A stretch of DNA of 64,000 bases from Cystobasidium ongulense (lineage: Eukaryota; Basidiomycota; Cystobasidiomycetes; Cystobasidiales; Cystobasidiaceae): assembly GCA_022835595.1 (NCBI GenBank), contig BQUP01000004.1, positions 1,736,001 through 1,800,000 of the forward strand, written 5' to 3'. A program made the translations under genes and the position numbers. The notes beneath the pieces are model-generated. The model was not told the origin of the DNA, did not search any database, and worked only from the letters and a program-made list of their open reading frames with translations. Of the stretch, positions 36,087 through 47,592 are shown one piece after another; the first letter of the stretch is position 1; the number at the start of each line of letters is the position of its first letter.

Positions 36087-38999
36087 TTATGATGAAGAAG
36101 CTGATGATGCTGTGGCAGGTCTTGTCTTGTCACTCAGGCCTTGAAGCGTTTCTCGGCAGTATTCAAGCTTGCTGAAAAGGAAGACGAGACCGTCAATCGT
36201 CCTCTGCTTTGCGGGATCACTCGACGATAGTACGGGTCCTTCGCCTAGGATGTTGAGCTTTTCTGCCCGTCGAAGAAGCTTGGCCAAGGGGTAGCACTTC
36301 AGTTTGTAATCTGGCCCGATGAAGGTGACTACAGTTGCGCCTTCCGTTAACAGAATCTTGGTGTGATCAAAGAAGTTGAACTGTGAAGAATCAATAAGGT
36401 CAGCTGGATGTGCAGATCTAGATAAATGTCTGGCCCGCTTCTTACCTGAACAACGTCATTACTGAGCTTGAAGACAATAGCATTCTTCATTCTGTAGTAC
36501 TTGACAAGGAAATCCATGCCTTTAGTGCGGTCCTGATCCGAGAAGACCCAGTCCACATCACGCTCGAGCGTCTTTGTCATGTACTCTTGGAAGTAGGTCA
36601 TAAGGTAAACTTTACGATCTAGTTCCTCGGGGAATACTTGAATACCATAACTTCGTCTCGAGTAGACATTGGCGCGACGATTCGAGATATAGTCGAAAGT
36701 TCTGCCGGACGGAGATAATTAGCGTGATCCTTTAAGATTGGACCACGAAGAAAAACTCACTGTCTCGCTGGAGCCATGACCATGGATGTAGCATCGTTGA
36801 AGTGAACCCCGGCCGATCCGTCGGTGAGCTGATAAGCTGTTCCATACTTGTGAGTGTAATCGATCCATGCGGTGATGAAGACTTTTGGCGTTGCGACGCT
36901 TGCGGGCTCCGGCAATCTCAAAGTAGCGTTGCCGGGGACGATGGTCTGTTCCAAAGTCTTCCAGCATGTCTCGAAGATATCTCGGCTTGGCAAAGCTACT
37001 CTTGAATCCGCATCCAAGTCTTTTGCTACGACAGGGGATGATGTGGATGATGGCAGTTTGCGCTTTGCTTCCGCAACGGAGAAAGTCGAAGTGCTTGTTT
37101 GTAAGCGTTTGGGTGAAGTAACGTTACCAGCATTGTTTGTGACTCTAAGAGCTCTCATAGCACCTTCTAACCCTGAATCAGTCTCGCTTCCCTGCTTCTG
37201 TGGGTCCTTAGTTCTTCTATCCTGAGCACGGGTCATTCTTCGAGCCGGAGAAGCATTGTGGGGGGATGCGTTTCCTGGTGCCATATTCTCCTTGTCACTA
37301 TCGCGTCTGTCCACGCTCATCCGAGAAGCAGAAGCACTCGAACTGATAGCTCTTCTTGCAAGCTCATTCTTTTCCTTCTCTTTCGCAGCAGCAATAGCTC
37401 TCGGACTGACCATGAGAGGTTTCCTAGCTGATCTAAGTAACTCAGAGATTGGCGAACCTGGCTCGAGTACCTTTTTGACCTCTTTCTCCAAAGCCAACTC
37501 TTGTGCGATGACACTTGTACCGTTTGACATGGCAACAACCTTCTCGGGTGGTTCTGGGTGACCATACTCTGCGGTTGCGTATGTCTCTCCTCCGTCCGAG
37601 ATGGATGGCGTAGAAGCGTCCATGGGTGTCATTGATACACCAGAGATGCGTTGTACGTGTGCTTGATTGCGTTGGCTTTGCGAGGCAGTAAGCATGGAGA
37701 AGTCGGGTGCTACTTCAGCTGCAGAAGGTGGGATAGAACGAGGGAAGGGGCCGGAGTGTTGGAAGGGATGTTCGAGAATTTCATACACCGATGGTCGACT
37801 TTGAGGTTCTCGGTTGAGAATAGCCTCGATGAGCTCCATGGCATCTTCGCAAATGTCAACACTGGCAGGGAAGCTATACTCTAGGTGCTTGATTTTCTTG
37901 TAGATTGCCTTTACGTCCTTTGTTTGGAAAGGTGGTTTGCCGACAAGCATTGTGTAGCTGTAGTAAGGACGACGGTCAGTACAGGCACTATGTAGCATGG
38001 AGCGCAATAACAACCCACATGATAACGCCTGTTGACCAAATATCGGCCTCGAAGCTGTGTCCCGTCGACTGATCAAAGAGGATTTCAGGCGCAATGTAGT
38101 TTGGTGTTCCGCAAATGGTTCTGATGATGGAAGTTCAGGTTAGGCTGAGCTCGGCCGATGACGGATGCCAATAGGATAATGCGACTGACTTTTTGCGCTC
38201 GCCTGGGAACTTGACCAATGCTGCCAATCCGAAATCACCGACCTTTAGGTTCATATCAGCATCCAGCATTAGGTTACCGAGTTTCAGATCTCGATGGATG
38301 ACGGAGTTCTGGTGCATATATTGAGCAGCTCCAATGAGCTGAGTGAGGTAGTATCGTGTTTCAGGCTCGGTGAAGCGCTTCCTTCGGCGTAATAGATCAA
38401 GCATGGACTGAGAAGGGAGAGGCAGCAATATTAGTCGCGTACTCAGAGAGTGACAGACTGAGAAAGGCGAGAATGGGCGAGGCTTACCCCGTGTGCGCAT
38501 AGCTCAAGTTGCATATAGACACAACTAGTATCTTCGAAGCAGCATTCAAACTTGATGATATTCGGGTGGTCCATGACTTGATGGAGTTTGATTTCGGCAA
38601 ACAGCTGTGATGGGCGATCGATAGACAGACAGGTTCGGGAGGATTAGAATTCGCGTTAGTACCGATAAGCAGTGTTTCTTTAAGCGCTAGTCCATCTCAG
38701 CATATGACGAGTAGACTTACCTTGCTTTTGGTCTTTGTACTCTTGAGCTGCTCCTTCGAGATGACCTTTATCGCCTTTTCCAAGCCAGTGAGGGAGTCTA
38801 CAGCAGCGTAGACTCTGGCGAAACCACCTTCACCGAGCATGCGGCCGCGAGTGAGGTAGCCATTCTCGTTGCGCTTGATGACGAGTGGAGGTTCGCCATG
38901 AAGCTCAGTGAGCTTGCCTTTGTCGTTCTTGAGCTTCGGAGGGCTCTTAGGAGGGGCAGCGGCGGCGGCATGGGGAGGTGCGACAGCGGCGGAGGCCAT
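36087..38999 (-). CDS. CDC5: Polo-like kinase (Cdc5/Plo1)
   Basis: This is a mitotic serine/threonine kinase controlling mitotic entry, spindle function and cytokinesis. The start at 38999 opens an alanine- and proline-rich leader, then the kinase domain: [63 protein letters not shown] and the activation-loop [19 protein letters not shown] expected of polo kinases. A long linker rich in serine and basic residues follows. Two polo-box regions are then visible: [20 protein letters not shown] and, after a short exon ([16 protein letters not shown]), the [17 protein letters not shown] stretch. The stop lies at 36087. The divergent neighbour is the SGNH-like gene 1.3 kb away. Confidence 0.96.
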
Positions 39000-40342
39000 T
39001 GTTGAGATGAGGTAGGTGTGAGAAACGGTATTGATGGTGGCGATAGGACAATGGCAGGACTTGGAGGACCAAGATGTCACCCAGCTGCTTGTATTGATGC
39101 GTTTCAGTCCTGTTCACGAGGCTTGCTGGTCGATGTTGCCTTGAGAAATGCCAGCCAGGACAGGACAGGCCAGGACACAGCCAGAGTGTGGGAGCAGAGT
39201 GTCTGTAGCTATTAGACTGCCTCTGACCAGTGTATGGCTGCTCTTGATGTCGATGCAAGCAATGAACCTCCTCCAAGCTGGCTGTCCGTCGAATCTCTCA
39301 CAACAACAGCATCCCGATCGAATTCGCGTGTCCAGCTTGACGCAAGAGTGAAATGCAGAGAGGTTCAGCTGACCAGGTGAGAAGCAGTAGTAGTTCGTGG
39401 TAGGCTGAGTTGCCTTGCATGTTCATGGCTTCGATATGTTTGTTCTGTAAACAATATTATTTGCTGCAACCACCTTGAAGCTTCACTTCACTGGTCACGT
39501 GCACAAAGGATTACCTAAGTTGCACCACTTCTAGAGCCATGTTCAAGCTACAGAACGTAGAGCAACTTGGAAATTACTTTGCTAGGCCTTATTATCATGA
39601 CTGCGCAGAATTCACCCGCAATGACTTTCGTGTGCCGTCATGGGCGCCTGCTCCAGCGTATACGGTCTACATTGGGTGCCAGCTTGTAATTACCGTAAGA
39701 GCAATCATTACTAACGACTCCCCTTACTAGAGTGCATCCTTGATAGTCAATATTAGCAATACCGTACCGTACTGTAGAACGGTTGTAACTCCTCGTCTAC
39801 TCGACCCACTTCGCATAAGAGGCCTCTAAGCTGTACGATTTGCATCCGAAAGCATTACAGTGATCGCTAATTTGACCTTCCAAAAGCGGAAGCAGAGCCA
39901 GCCAGCCGCAGAGCACTTCACACTGTGAGCAATAGCAAGCGCTTATGCCAGGCGAAGCGGCGCATTAATAAATGAGTGAAATTTGCCTAGCATCATTCAA
40001 AAGCCAGCCAGCCTGCCTGCCATTTCGCTACACCGTCACAGTCGTAGTCGGAAGCCTGGAAGCAAGCGCGCGCAACTGCGAAAGTGGTGGCGATCATCAT
40101 GCTCGTGCAATAGTGCTACGCAGCGCCTCAGCCTCATATTCTGCTATTCTCTTTTTTCTCTCCATAGTCATACTTGTCGCAACTTCCCCCTCCCGCTATT
40201 GTGTCTGGGTCGTAAGGCGCGCTAGAGTTCAGCTGCGCCGAAGCTGGTCATCAAGTTGCAGGAGCTAGGTCAAGCTTCTAAGCCAGTTTCTCAAGCTATT
40301 ATCACAGAACCACTTCACTTCAAGACTTTGTCCGCCCACACA
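39000..40342. promoter_or_regulatory. Divergent intergenic region: polo kinase and SGNH-like gene
   Basis: This 1.3-kb region lies between start codons facing away from each other. It holds one CAGGTG hexamer (39374-39379), the complement of the CACCTG motif that clusters at 51.4-52.0 kb, and a TCACGTG site near 39496. One copy in this length is expected by chance. I see no gene; the frames at 39539-39730 and 39972-40268 lack domains. Confidence 0.45.
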
Positions 40343-42438
40343 ATGGCTCGCTTCAAGCGCCGGCAGGTCATCCTGACCATCCTCCTCATCATAGCCATCT
40401 ACCTAGGGCTCTCGTTATTTTCAGAACAAGGCGCAAAGCTCGGAGTAGGCGCACCAGCATGGATGCCAAAACCAATCATTCCAAACCGGATATCACACAA
40501 GCAAGCACCGTTGATGAAGACACCAGTATACGCAGCTGCTCCTGGGTTCGAAAGCGCTTTGCCGTCGTGTAGAATTACAGATCTACCCGATGATCCACTT
40601 GTGGCGGAGTATGGACAGAATAACATAAGACTCAGCAGAACGTACGAAGGGTCTGGTGTGAGAGTGAGGAGAGTACTGCAGAAAGCTATCAGAGGCGAAC
40701 CTATAAAGATTGCAGTCATGGGTGGATCAGTATCAACTGTAAGGACCATATTCCATGGCTTATGCGAGGCAGACATGCACAAGCGTTGACTGACGGTAAA
40801 CAACATTACGACAGGGCCATAGTTTGACATGGCCTCACACAGCGGAGAATCATATGTAAGTATGATTCTATTGCCGAAAAATTATGCTACAGACTCTAAC
40901 TCTCTCTACTCGCCATCAGGCATCTTCGCATACACAAGTGGTTTCAAGACACCTTTCCTGAAGCAGAACACACCATCAACACAGATTCCGCTATTCCTGC
41001 CGTCACAGCAAGATACTTTTCCGTATGTCCCTGCATTGTCATAGTGTAAAGTCCTTTGCTAATCCAGCGAAACTCCCCTTCTTGCCTACAGTATTGCATA
41101 CACGAAACTCTACCTGACGATGCCGACCTTATTCTTCTCGAACTGGACATCAATCATGATGATCCAAGTGCAGAATCTTTGCGCTCCACTGAAGCAATGT
41201 ACCGGACTATCCTATCGCTTCCAAATCAGCCAGCTGTTATCTACATGAGCGTGTTTGCGTTGGTCTTGTGAGTACTGTCACATGGATACCTGCTAAGAGC
41301 ATTCTCTGAAATACTGTTCGTTATGCAGCCAAGATATGACTCACGGCTGGAGACACTCTGCTTTGATATCTCAGTGGTTGGACGTGGTCAGTGCAGCATG
41401 ACAGATACAGGATATCGCTGGGTAGTACTGATGATCCTGCGTTCTGCCCGCAGCCCGAGATCAACCTTAGAAATTGGTATCTACCCCATATCATGAAGCA
41501 TCCTGAGGCTATCCCACCCATGTTCCTCAACTTTGCAGATGATCTCGATCCTCGTGAGTCGCACACACATCTACCAAGTCTATCTCTATGAACGACTCGC
41601 TGACGTTTGACAATTTGGATAGGCCATGTTAATGGCAAGGGTCACCGGGCAATAGCAGAGTGAGTTTATTGGCGAACAGATAATTTATCTACAAGGGACT
41701 GACTTCAGCTTACTTCGCTTCGCAGTATGGTCATTGCCTACCTTCGCGAACAGCTTTGCATGCTTTTGCGCGATGGTCCGCTTGAGAAGCCGCCTTCTGA
41801 TCCCATGTGGCCAGGGACAGATATCTCAAGGAGCTTGCCAAGAGTGAGTTCCGCACTTCGGTACACATAACCGTTTCATACCGATAATTGACAAATACTG
41901 CATCAGCTTGGAATGCTCCAACCCTTTGATGAAACATCCAGCATGCCGGTGCTTTACCCGAAGTGTCAATCTATAACATCGACCAAATTCCCTCTTCAAC
42001 CTATATGGGCCAATGGCTGGGAATCTGTAGATCGAAACGATAAGAAGAGCTTCGAAGCTACTATTCCTGGTTCAGAAATCGTAAGAATTATAGGAGATCA
42101 CTCAGCCCGTGGAGGGATAGTAACTGACTTGAACTGTCTATTCCATGTTCGAACAGAGCTTTAACGTCAATACCGATGCAGGCCTTTTAGGCATGTTCTT
42201 CTGGATGACCAACAAAGATGGATTTGGTCAAGTGGCATGCTGGGTCGACGACGATCAGCGTGAAGAGCGTATTAGACGCGTCTCAGCATATAACCCTTAT
42301 CCAGCAGCATCCACATTCGAGCATTCTGGAGATCTATGGAATGATCTATCGCCCGGGCAGCATACCTTGACTTGCAGACTGGAAACTGGATCAACTGGTG
42401 GCAATATTTTCCGTATTGCAGCGACTGTTACGCGTTAG
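40343..42438 (+). CDS. SGNH/GDSL-hydrolase-like protein with signal-anchor
   Basis: This is probably an esterase acting on acylated glycans, but the substrate is unknown. The N-terminus MARFKRRQVILTILLIIAIY is a basic patch plus a membrane helix, so a type II Golgi or secreted protein. Exons join to give SGNH block I MGGSVSTGHSLTWPH with the candidate nucleophile serine. Later come LLELDINHDD and a block V-like DDLDPRHVNGKGHRAIAE with candidate D and H. After a linker, a C-terminal beta-rich module (AGLLGMFFWMTNKDGFGQVA, CWVDD) ends at TAG 42436-42438. About nine introns. It is the first of the carbohydrate-related genes on the right of the window. Catalysis is inferred from motif spacing only. 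Confidence 0.74.
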
Positions 42439-42843
42439 AGCAAAATACGAAGAGTCCATGTTGAGATCAAACGCAAGACAACGGGGATCGTTATATAGAT
42501 ATCTCGCACAACGCACAAATCGTTCTGTACAAACACTTACTAAACTGGCTCGTAAAAATGTCACATATAGATGTAGCATTAGATACTTCGTTGCATTCTT
42601 CCAAAAGTAATAGACAATCTATCATCGCCTCGCAACTATGCCATAGAGCACCGGTGGTTTGGACAATCGAAAGCTATACATTGTCGCACAGCAGGCTGGC
42701 AGGGCACTGGTGGAAAACGCGATGAGAAAGGAAGCATGTGCGCTTAAATTGAAACAAGACAACAAGAAACGTCGAAGGTAAACCGTGATAGAACTACTGC
42801 AGATACATGATGGACGATGAAAGATAGACTAGAGGTATCAAGT
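42439..42843. other. Convergent intergenic region
   Basis: This lies between the stops of the SGNH-like gene and H2B. No gene or conserved element is seen. Confidence 0.45.
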
Positions 42844-43423
42844 CTATTTCGTGCTGCTGTACTTCGTGACACCCTTTGTTCCTTCGGAGATAGCGTGCTT
42901 GGCCAGCTCGCCGGGGAGGATGAGACGGACGGATGTCTGAATTTCGCGTGATGAGATGGTAGACTTCTTGTTGTATGAAGCGAGCTTGGATGCTTCGCCG
43001 GCGATTCTCTCGAAGATGTCATTGACGAAAGAGCTGAAGGTAAACAAGGAAACCGGTCAGCATACAGCCAATGGAGTACAAGGCAGTGAGAATGAGCTGA
43101 GACTCACTTCAAGATCATCATGGCCTTGTTGGAGATACCAGTGTCTGGGTGAACCTGCTTCAAGACCTTGTAGATGTATGTAGAGTATGTCTCTGTGCGC
43201 TTCTTTTTGCGCTTCTTCTTGTCATCGGAGGCAGCTGCTGTCTTCTTGGTAGCCTTGCCAGCTTTACCGCCAGTAGACTCTATAAGAGGGTAGTCGAGAT
43301 CAGTATGGACCTTAAGTATCCTCAAAAGGGTAGTAGAAACGCACTGGCAGCCTTGCCGCCAGTTGATGCTGGGGCTTTTCCACCGGTGGAAGCAGGTGCT
43401 TTGGATGCTGGCTTGGGAGGCAT
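42844..43423 (-). CDS. HTB1: Histone H2B
   Basis: This is a core nucleosome histone. The start at 43423 opens [20 protein letters not shown], an alanine- and lysine-rich tail. The next exon carries [20 protein letters not shown] and [15 protein letters not shown], and the last exon [20 protein letters not shown], then ending [18 protein letters not shown]. The C-terminal KGVTKYSS contains the lysine known to be mono-ubiquitinated in fungi. Two introns interrupt the gene, unlike the intronless histone genes of many ascomycetes. It is divergent from H2A. Confidence 0.99.
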
Positions 43424-44210
43424 GGTGAATTTGGTGGTATGGGGAGGATAGAAGAAGAAAGTGCGTGTTGGAGAAAGAAAAGAAGCGGATGCGGAGGTCT
43501 TGAGCAAGAAGGAAAGCGTTGTTTGGGATCGTTTGTTTTGCCCGTTGCCGTCTTTCATTCCTCAGCCGGCTGGCCACCGTAAATTCCGAAGTGACCAAAT
43601 TGTGGCGAGTGTCTTTGTAAGTTATTGCGCAAGCGAGCAAGCGAGCACGCAAGCACTCCATGCATCTATACTCTAGAAGGATGCATATTAGGCCCATAGA
43701 GGTTTCTTACCGAGAACAAGGCGCTGTCACTCTAATGTCGAACCTCGTCCTGCTGTACCCCTGCGTGGAGCCGTACCGTCTACTAGAAGCAGAAAGCTCT
43801 TGCGTGCCTGCTTCCAACTTCCCACTGGCTTAGACCTCTTGCGTGCTCGTCCGGCGCTACTGTGCCTGCTCCGGGAGACTAAGGGAGGGCTGAGGCTCGG
43901 TGCATACTAATTATGCAATGCAAGACAGTGCTGCTGGCATATCAAAGCTGAATATCATTCTTGTGATGTATGCGAACTCTTGGTCGTCTACGCTGCTTGC
44001 GTGCTCGCTGGTGCTCGAAAATTAATGCTCGATTTTCGGGCAAGCGGGCTTTGGAATGAGGCCCGCCAACCCGGCCTGGTAATTGTTTTGAAGTTCGGTT
44101 GAAGAAGTGAGAGAGCATCATCAGTCAATCAGCCTCTCTTCTTCCTTCATCCCCATCCGCTCCCCTGCTTTCCTCCCCTCCGCCCACTCACACCTCACAC
44201 ACTTCCAAAC
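43424..44210. promoter_or_regulatory. Shared divergent H2B/H2A promoter with a repeated CTTGCGTGCTC motif
   Basis: The 787-bp gap between the two histone starts contains the 11-mer CTTGCGTGCTC on the plus strand at 43838-43848 and 43996-44006, and on the minus strand at 43643-43653. A 9-nt match CTTGCGTGC lies at 43799-43807. Four copies of a 9-11-mer in 0.8 kb is far above chance. A bidirectional histone activator or cell-cycle site is the natural reading, but the factor is unknown. It does not resemble the S. cerevisiae Spt10 site or the fission yeast AACCCT box. Confidence 0.65.
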
Positions 44211-44839
44211 ATGTCTGGCAAATCAGGAAAAGTCGCTGGCGATGCTAAGGCTCAGCAATCCAGATCCTCCAAGGCTGGTCTTCAATTCCCTGTTGGTCGT
44301 ATCCACCGAATGCTACGAAAGGGCAACTATGCTCAGCGAATTGGTGCTGGTGCTCCAGGTGAGTCAGGACCTCGACGAACTTCATAGTCTTCCAAACTTT
44401 TGTACTGACTTTCTTCCTCTTGCGCGTCCAGTCTACCTAGCAGCTGTCCTTGAATATCTAGCTGCTGAAATCCTCGAGTTGGCCGGAAACGGTAAGCTGC
44501 ATATCTCTTGCTTGATTTAATGTCTTGAGCTCATCCCATTCCATCTTGCTAGCCGCTCGCGACAACAAGAAGACCCGTATCATTCCAAGACATCTCCAGC
44601 TTGCTATCCGAAACGACGAGGAACTGAACAAGCTTCTCGGCCACGTGACTATCTCGCAGGGTGGTGTCCTACCAAAGTATGTCCACTTATTGTTTACTAT
44701 ATCCAAGCTATCAGCTTTTTACTAACGCACGCCTTCGCCTCGCAGTATTCACGCCGAACTACTCCCAGCAAAGACTGGTGAGGCCACCGGTGGAAAGGGC
44801 AAGTCTGGAGGCAAGGCGGCCGCCTCGCAAGAAGTCTAA
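44211..44839 (+). CDS. HTA1: Histone H2A
   Basis: This is a core nucleosome histone. The ATG at 44211 opens [20 protein letters not shown], followed by [60 protein letters not shown] and a [20 protein letters not shown] junction. It ends AAASQEV at TAA 44837-44839. The SQE plus a hydrophobic terminal residue is the H2A.X-type phosphorylation motif that canonical fungal H2A carries; here the last residue is V instead of the usual L. Three introns. A start-to-start spacing of 0.8 kb with H2B implies co-expression. Confidence 0.99.
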
Positions 44840-45356
44840 GTTAGTCGAGTCCCGCAGCGTCGTCCCAGTCTTCCGCTTCAGATGTAGCCATCGCCTCGTG
44901 TCGGATATGTTCCAGATCTAGTTGTTGTTTTCACTGTTCCACTTTCGAATTTCATCGTGCATTCACCGCAATGTTAGCTTAATCTTGTCTGACAACGTGT
45001 CGGCGCAAGTTCTTGCTCTCTTTTCCAATGACCTTCAGGGCTTTCTCTCCTCCACCTTATCACCATGTCCGGCGCTGAGATAGGATGTGTCGTGTACTGA
45101 CGCTCGAGGGTGAAGTGCTACTCGTTGAGACCAGCAAGATGAACAAGGTCAAATCCCGATCGCGGCATCGTCGCTTTCGGATATTCGCCTATGTTCGTTA
45201 ACCAGGAACTACCTGATTGACTGCGAGGACATAGACTAGAGTCGGCTCGCAATGGGCCTGCTATTCGCCATGAACCTTGGCTACCCATTCCACTAGAGCC
45301 GGACACCTTCGGACGCATACTGGACAAGCCGTGACAGGGCCGGGCTATCAAGCAGG
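44840..45356. other. Intergenic, H2A 3' side and GT92-like promoter
   Basis: This 517-bp gap lies between two plus-strand genes. No gene is supported. Confidence 0.4.
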
Positions 45357-46892
45357 ATGCTGCGAACACTCGCTATGCGTTATCGATATCTACCATTACT
45401 GCTCCTTGTACCCGCCATCGCATTATGGAAGATTAACTGGCTATTCAATTTCGACTATTTGCAAGCTGCTCCCTCGACTTTGACTTCGACTTCAACTTTG
45501 ACAGAAGCTGCAAGGCCAGCTCAAGGTCGACAGCTCTTCGCCTCAGAAGATCACAAAGACACTGTCTTCACCGTAGACAATGTAAACTACAAGTGGACAA
45601 CTATCCACGCAAACGTGTTAGAGGAAGAAGATAGCCGGTACATGGAGGTCCTAGCGTTTCTTGAAGGTGAGCATACCAGCTACGTTTTAGAATTGCGTTT
45701 CAAAACTCCAAGTCCCTAACTGCCGGTTTTGACTAGATCTTACCTATGATGGACCTATTTCTGTACATCATCAAGTAATTGTACCCCCGAAAATCGCTAA
45801 ATTAGTAGACAAGGTGACTTGCGCTTTCGAAGGCACTGACAAGGGTACGACTGCCTCGATACGCTACGAAATGCCGCATGCTTGGTACGCGGTGCTACTT
45901 CGATGTCAAATACCAAAGGACGTCTATCTCCCTACCAAATCTCGTGTAGACCTTCGTCTGAAGCGCTCAACGACTACTATCAAGCACGACATTCGACTCA
46001 AGCCATACGCAACAGCCAACCCCCGCAACACATCAGATTTAGCCTTTTGCCTATCACCTATGTTTGGAGAACTCGACCTTTTCAAGATTCTGGAGTGGCG
46101 CCTGCATCATGCTCGTTTAGGAGTGAAAACGGTGCATTGGTATAGCCGAAGACCCAACGTAGCGCTCGAGACTTTGGTAAGAATACTGAACCACGATGAA
46201 GGTTTGAAAGACTCGTGGAAGGAAGCATCGCCAATCAGTCCTGATACTTTTGAGACGGAACGACTACAAGAACATGGACTTTATGGAGATCAGGTGAGCC
46301 CATTGGTATACATCGCCGAGCATGCATAGCTGACTTGATTTCCTGGGGCTATCAAAAGGTTCTATATTACATCGACTGTCTGGAACGCTCCAAGCATCTC
46401 CATCCAACCCGTTGGCTGGCTTTCATCGATCTTGACGAGTTTTTCCTGCCGGAACCCTTCAGTCTTTCTGCAGTGGATGACTTCTTGGATCTTAGCAAAC
46501 ATGAAGATGTCGCAACAATATGCCTGGATCGAAATCAAGCAGACACAACGCCAACTCGAGGGCGGGAGACCGAGCTTCTCTTCGAACATCTGACCGAACT
46601 TGTCGAACGCAAAGAGGATCATCCAACAGATAATCGCAAATGCATGCACCGACCAAGCTCTCTACTTGTTCCATTCGTGCACTGGCCATTACTTCTCAGA
46701 GAAGGACAGCCGGGCAAAGACCTCGTGTACAACCGCGAAGGGGACTCTCTTCGTTTACTTCACGCATCTCGAAAGCCTTATTGGGGAGGCAAAATACCCC
46801 TCGTAAAGACAGATGAATATCAAAAGCACATCCAGCACTTGCGCCGTTCTGTCAATTATTACCTTCGGACGTACTCAGAGTTATTTCAGTGA
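45357..46892 (+). CDS. GT92-like (DUF23) glycosyltransferase, type II membrane protein
   Basis: A basic N-terminus and a hydrophobic helix (YLPLLLLVPAIALW) give a signal-anchor, so the catalytic part faces the Golgi lumen. The GT92/DUF23 pattern is visible: FCLSPMFGELDLFKILEWRL, HHARLGVKTVHWYSR, then after an intron YYIDCLERSKHLHPTRWLAF and IDLDEFFLP with the metal-binding D-x-D. Downstream are a cysteine-basic RKCMHRPSSL and an H-S-R-x-P stretch near LLHASRKPYWGG. The start is ATG 45357 or, in frame, 45375 (MRYRYLPLLLL). Two introns. The donor and acceptor substrates cannot be read from the sequence; known GT92 members transfer galactose. The family assignment rests on motif order. Confidence 0.74.
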
Positions 46893-47592
46893 TGCTGTGA
46901 GTAGTCAAGTCAATAGTGCGAAGTTCTGCACGTACGAGCAGGCGTTTGTAGCAGTCACATTAACACATAGAAGGGTCCGGACAATGTATCAAAGCATGTA
47001 GCACTTCACACAAGAAACAAATTCGTGTTCGTCCTGGGAAGTTGAGAATGCTCAGCAGATATCGTTGAAGAAAGTTAATAAGTTATGGTCTGGCAAACCT
47101 CTAATTTACCTGACTTGCCTGATCTTTTCTGCGGGGTCCATCAAGCCACGCTTTCCCAATTAGTACCGGCACTGCAAGTTGATCGGGAATGGGTCTTTGG
47201 CGACTTTCAGCTGTCGAGAGACCATCTTTCGCACCGGTATTGTGCGACTACCTGGCACATAGATATACCTAAGATCCAGTATCCCAACAACTGCGGTGCT
47301 GCTCTAGTCTAGTCCTGGCAAGCGGCGGCGACGAAGGCTCGATTGGGTCGCGCTGTCAGGTGTAGAGGAACTTGAAGGCGAGTTGGCGAGCCGACCTGCA
47401 CCATCCAATAGCTCGACTGTGCTGATGCTGGGTGCAGATTACTGGTAGTCAAGCAACACCGAGGCTAGCTCTAAAAAGCTCTTGACTCGACGGGCTCTTC
47501 CAGCTGAAGCGAGTGCGGTAGCCACCAAGACATTTACGCTATTATAGCAAGGAAATAAGCAAGCAGAAGAAGTAGAAGACACTACAAAGACG
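46893..47592. other. Intergenic, upstream of the GT43-like gene
   Basis: This 700-bp gap lies between two plus-strand genes. One CAGGTG hexamer lies at 47357-47362. A frame at 47085-47312 has no domain. No gene is called. Confidence 0.4.

Noticed and set aside
39539-39730. Short plus-strand frame upstream of the SGNH-like gene
   Set aside because: It is 63 residues with no domain, no splice partner and no conserved pattern that I could see.
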